NCBI RefSeq assembly: GCF_017744675.1
Contig: NZ_JAGIAV010000006.1
Span: 392,763-456,762, forward strand
Direction of reading: 5' to 3'
From: Flavobacterium sp.
GTDB lineage: Bacteria > Bacteroidota > Bacteroidia > Flavobacteriales > Flavobacteriaceae
DNA: 64,000 bases
Part shown: piece after piece, positions 61,207 to 64,000 of the stretch
Numbering within the stretch: position 1 is the first letter of the stretch
How the letters are laid out: each line of letters opens with the position of its first letter
Made by a program: the position numbers and the translations under genes
Notes under the pieces: generated by a model
Databases searched by the model: none
Told to the model about the DNA's origin: nothing
What the model saw: only the letters and a program-made list of their open reading frames with translations

Positions 61207-64000
61207 ATGATAAAAAACTACTTTTATTTAAATAGCGGCTTGAATTTACGAAAAGCAATTGCTCTGTTTTTTGTGTTTTTTATATCCAGCCACGCATCGA
61301 ATGCACAATGTGCCACTCCAGTTTCTGGATGTTCAAATACCGATCTGTCTAATTTTGGCGCCGCGTCAAATAATAATGCGGCGACAATTGAGTACGATAA
61401 CTTTGTTTCAAGCTGGCACACCACGGTGGTAAGAACCTCTGACGGATCATTTCAAACTTGGGGAGAAGCCATTTCCAATACTGGAACAAACGTTTTATCT
61501 CCGCTAACAATAAACAGGACCAATTTTCCGGCCTTATCGGTGGGAGCAGTGCCTTTAAAAGTGGCATTAGGAAGCTCTTCTTCCAGTAATGTGCAAGGTA
61601 TACTTTTAGCGACAGATGGCTTGTATGCCTGGTCTAAAGTTGGAATGGTATTAGATGCATCCCTAACTGGCAATGCTACTTTTCAAAAGCTTGCAATAGG
61701 CGGAAATGCAAATGGTCTGCCTGCTGGAGTAAACCCAGGAGATGTAAAAATGATGTTTGCAACCTATAGGACACTTGCAATCACTACCTGCAGCGGCGAT
61801 GTTTGGGTAATTTCCCAAACTGCAGCCGTACGAGGAAATGGCGCATCAGGAAATGCAACAAGCTGGTATAAAGTCAGAACTTCAGAAGCTGGAAATCCTT
61901 ATTTAACGGATGTTGTGGCCTGTAGAGGCAATAACGACGGACTTATGGCATTAAAATCTGACGGCACGGTTTATGTTTGGGGCGTTGGTGTATTTTTAGG
62001 AAACAACACGGCTGCGGCTAATCAAAATTATGCCGCGCCAATGGCGCTTCCTAGCGGAATTACGCCAAAAATGATTGGATCGACAGGTAACGGTACGGCA
62101 AGGTCACATTATATTTTAGCTACAGACGGCAATTTGTACGCTTTAGGCACTAATGCTAACGGCCAGTTAGGAGATTGGACAGTTTCGCAAAGGCTATCAT
62201 GGATTCAGCCTAGATACAACTCGACATCGGGACCTGTCATGAATGACATTAAATGGTTTAGTCCTCAAGAACATGATGCGCAATACGCGGCGGTGAATGT
62301 TCTTACTGCAAGCAATAAAATATTTGCTTTTGGCAACAGTAACGGTTCGCTTCTTGGACTTGGATCCGGAGCAATTAATAATCCCGCAAGTCCCGGAGGA
62401 TTAACGGGTTCTGATAATATTCTCGCAGTTGAAACTGGAGGACATACTTCAATGCTGGTAAAGAGCTGCGAAACTAAGTTTGGTTATGTGGGGCATCGCA
62501 TCAGCGGAAGTATGGGGGATGGGACAAATAACACAACAAATGAAACAAGCTATACTTTTGCAACAGCAAATGTGCAAATCTGCGGTGCAGAATCTAATCC
62601 TGCAATTCAGCCTATTTCAACAGGGGGCGGACCAGATTCAAAATATTGTGTCGATGATCCAGTTCTATTAAATCCAACTCCAGCGGGAGGAACATTGAGT
62701 ATTCTCAGCGGTCCGGGAACTTTATCTGGAAATACTTTGAGTTTTACAGGCGAAGGTACCGTTTCGGTTCAGTATTCGGTAACTACTGCATGCGGAGGAA
62801 CATCGGTAACAACGAGAAGTTTTGATGCAGCGCTTTGCCCTGCCGATCTTCAAATTACGAAAGTGGCAGATAATGCCGTAGCAAGTGTTGGAAGTAATGT
62901 TGTGTTTACTATTACAGCCAAGAATAACGGTCCATATAAAGCTACAGGCGTAACAGTGAATGATGCGCTTCCTTCAGGATACACTTTTGTAAGTGCTGCG
63001 CCTTCTGTAGGAACATGGTCAGCGCCAAACTGGACGATAGGATCTCTTGCAAATGGAGCAAGCGCGTCTTTAGCGGTTACTGCTACAGTAAATGCGACAG
63101 GATCTTATGCCAACACAGCTAGCATTACTGGAAATAATCCCGACAATACTGCTGGAAATAATTCGGCTACTGCTACGCCTTTAGTGCAGAGCAATCTTTC
63201 AGTTGTAAAATCGATAAACAATATGTCTCCAAATGTTGGAAGTAATGTTACTTTTACCATTACAGCTTCTAATGCTGGACCTAGTAAGGCAACAGGAGTA
63301 AAAGTTATAGATAATCTTCCATCAGGATATACTTTTGTAAGTGCATCAGCCTCATCAGGAAGCTGGTCAGCACCAGAATGGAATATCGGAAATCTTGCTA
63401 GTGGGGCAACTAGTACTCTTACAGTTGTAGCAACCGTTAATGCTGGAGGCTCTTATACGAATACAGCTGCTATTTCAGGTTTGGAAAACGACCCTGTCTC
63501 TGGAAATAATTCTAGTTCAGTTACACCAACTGTGAATCATAATCCAACAGCAGTTGCAGATATTTACACAGTTTCAGAAGACAACTCAGTTACATTGACG
63601 CCATTAGCCAATGACAGCGATGCTGATGGCGATACAATTACAATCGCTTCAATCAACGGAACAGCTTTAACAGGTTCAGCTCAGACTATCGCAGTTCCAA
63701 ACGGAACAGTAAATATCTCAGCAGCGGGCGTAATCACTTTCACGCCGGATGCAAACTTCAACTCGGCAACTGCCATCTCTTTCCCATATGCAATAGGAGA
63801 CGGCCACGGCGGAACAGCTACAGCGAACATCAATATTACAGTGACTGCTGTAAACGATGCTCCTACAGCGGTAAACGATTCGTATACGGTTGCAGAAGAC
63901 AATACTGTTACATTGACGCCATTAAGCAATGACAGCGATGCTGACGGCGATACAATTACAATCGCTTCAATCAACGGAACAGCTTTAACAGGTTCAGCTC
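61207..64000 (+). CDS. Giant surface protein: RCC1-like propeller, DUF11 and tandem ~106-residue repeats (3' end outside)
   Basis: The frame from ATG 61207 stays open to the last base (931 residues visible). A signal peptide (cleavage near ASNAQ) is followed by an RCC1-like propeller (about 60-430: FQTWGEAISNTG, GTVYVWGVGVFLG, NLYALGTNANGQLGD), an Ig-like segment, two DUF11 domains (from about 548 and 664; VGSNVVFTITAKNNGP, VGSNVTFTITASNAGP) and, from residue 779, cadherin-like tandem repeats (NDSDADGDTITIASINGT). Such proteins are adhesins or gliding-type surface proteins, usually exported by the type IX system through a C-terminal signal not visible here. It follows the 60500 gene by 14 bp. 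Confidence 0.9.
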   Translation, partial: MIKNYFYLNSGLNLRKAIALFFVFFISSHASNAQCATPVSGCSNTDLSNFGAASNNNAATIEYDNFVSSWHTTVVRTSDGSFQTWGEAISNTGTNVLSPLTINRTNFPALSVGAVPLKVALGSSSSSNVQGILLATDGLYAWSKVGMVLDASLTGNATFQKLAIGGNANGLPAGVNPGDVKMMFATYRTLAITTCSGDVWVISQTAAVRGNGASGNATSWYKVRTSEAGNPYLTDVVACRGNNDGLMALKSDGTVYVWGVGVFLGNNTAAANQNYAAPMALPSGITPKMIGSTGNGTARSHYILATDGNLYALGTNANGQLGDWTVSQRLSWIQPRYNSTSGPVMNDIKWFSPQEHDAQYAAVNVLTASNKIFAFGNSNGSLLGLGSGAINNPASPGGLTGSDNILAVETGGHTSMLVKSCETKFGYVGHRISGSMGDGTNNTTNETSYTFATANVQICGAESNPAIQPISTGGGPDSKYCVDDPVLLNPTPAGGTLSILSGPGTLSGNTLSFTGEGTVSVQYSVTTACGGTSVTTRSFDAALCPADLQITKVADNAVASVGSNVVFTITAKNNGPYKATGVTVNDALPSGYTFVSAAPSVGTWSAPNWTIGSLANGASASLAVTATVNATGSYANTASITGNNPDNTAGNNSATATPLVQSNLSVVKSINNMSPNVGSNVTFTITASNAGPSKATGVKVIDNLPSGYTFVSASASSGSWSAPEWNIGNLASGATSTLTVVATVNAGGSYTNTAAISGLENDPVSGNNSSSVTPTVNHNPTAVADIYTVSEDNSVTLTPLANDSDADGDTITIASINGTALTGSAQTIAVPNGTVNISAAGVITFTPDANFNSATAISFPYAIGDGHGGTATANINITVTAVNDAPTAVNDSYTVAEDNTVTLTPLSNDSDADGDTITIASINGTALTGSA
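63610..64000 (+). repeat. 318-bp in-gene tandem repeat
   Basis: The 73 bp at 63610-63682 and 63928-64000 are identical except for one T/C change (third base of an Asp codon). The spacing of 318 bp equals 106 codons, so at least two repeat units are present, and more probably follow beyond the window. Confidence 0.92.

Overview
The window is about 64 kb from a member of the Bacteroidota, most probably a Flavobacterium. It has low-GC DNA, SusC/SusD pairs, flavobacterial promoter elements (TTG, about 20 nt, then TAnnTTTG) and weak Shine-Dalgarno sites. Housekeeping genes (mnmE, nrdA/nrdB, ribB) fit that group. No tRNA, rRNA or CRISPR array was seen.

Region 1 (1-25.3 kb, all + strand) is a large glycan-utilisation locus. 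It carries two GH92 alpha-mannosidases (the first cut by the window edge), a GH130 mannoside phosphorylase-type enzyme, a sodium/solute symporter, a CBM9-like protein, a lipoprotein GHL10-type TIM-barrel protein and a glycosylasparaginase. These are followed by GH20 hexosaminidase, GH35 beta-galactosidase, GH29 fucosidase, GH3-PA14, SusC, SusD, a sialidase-like BNR protein and an M28 peptidase. Together they suit step-by-step removal of Fuc, Gal, GlcNAc and Man from N-glycoproteins, cleavage of the GlcNAc-Asn bond, and digestion of the peptide.

Region 2 (25.5-37 kb) starts with a divergent HxlR/NmrA redox pair. A minus-strand iron-acquisition block follows: a TonB receptor with a DUF4374 lipoprotein, and a separate unit encoding a secreted ankyrin protein, a DUF2271 protein with a flavinylation-like motif, a PepSY/flavodoxin/FNR membrane reductase and ApbE. 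I read this as a flavin-based periplasmic electron-transfer (ferric reductase) module. Similar AT-rich palindromes lie at both promoters.

Region 3 (37-49 kb) is core genome: nrdB-nrdA behind a long leader with four DnaA-box-like repeats, ribB with a Crp-like gene, a CPA1 antiporter, a divergent thioesterase/HxlR pair with two matching operators, a membrane MutS-like ATPase, a tandem universal stress protein, and mnmE.

Region 4 (49-57 kb) is a mobilisable or conjugative element just downstream of mnmE. It has a zinc-ribbon/excisionase-type protein, a tyrosine recombinase, a RadC-like protein, a candidate structured RNA, a candidate oriT, a relaxosome protein, a relaxase and a coupling ATPase. 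Its right boundary is not visible. Region 5 (57-64 kb) holds an alpha/beta hydrolase, a membrane TPR-AraC regulator, a small secreted protein and the start of a giant RCC1/DUF11/tandem-repeat surface protein that runs off the window.
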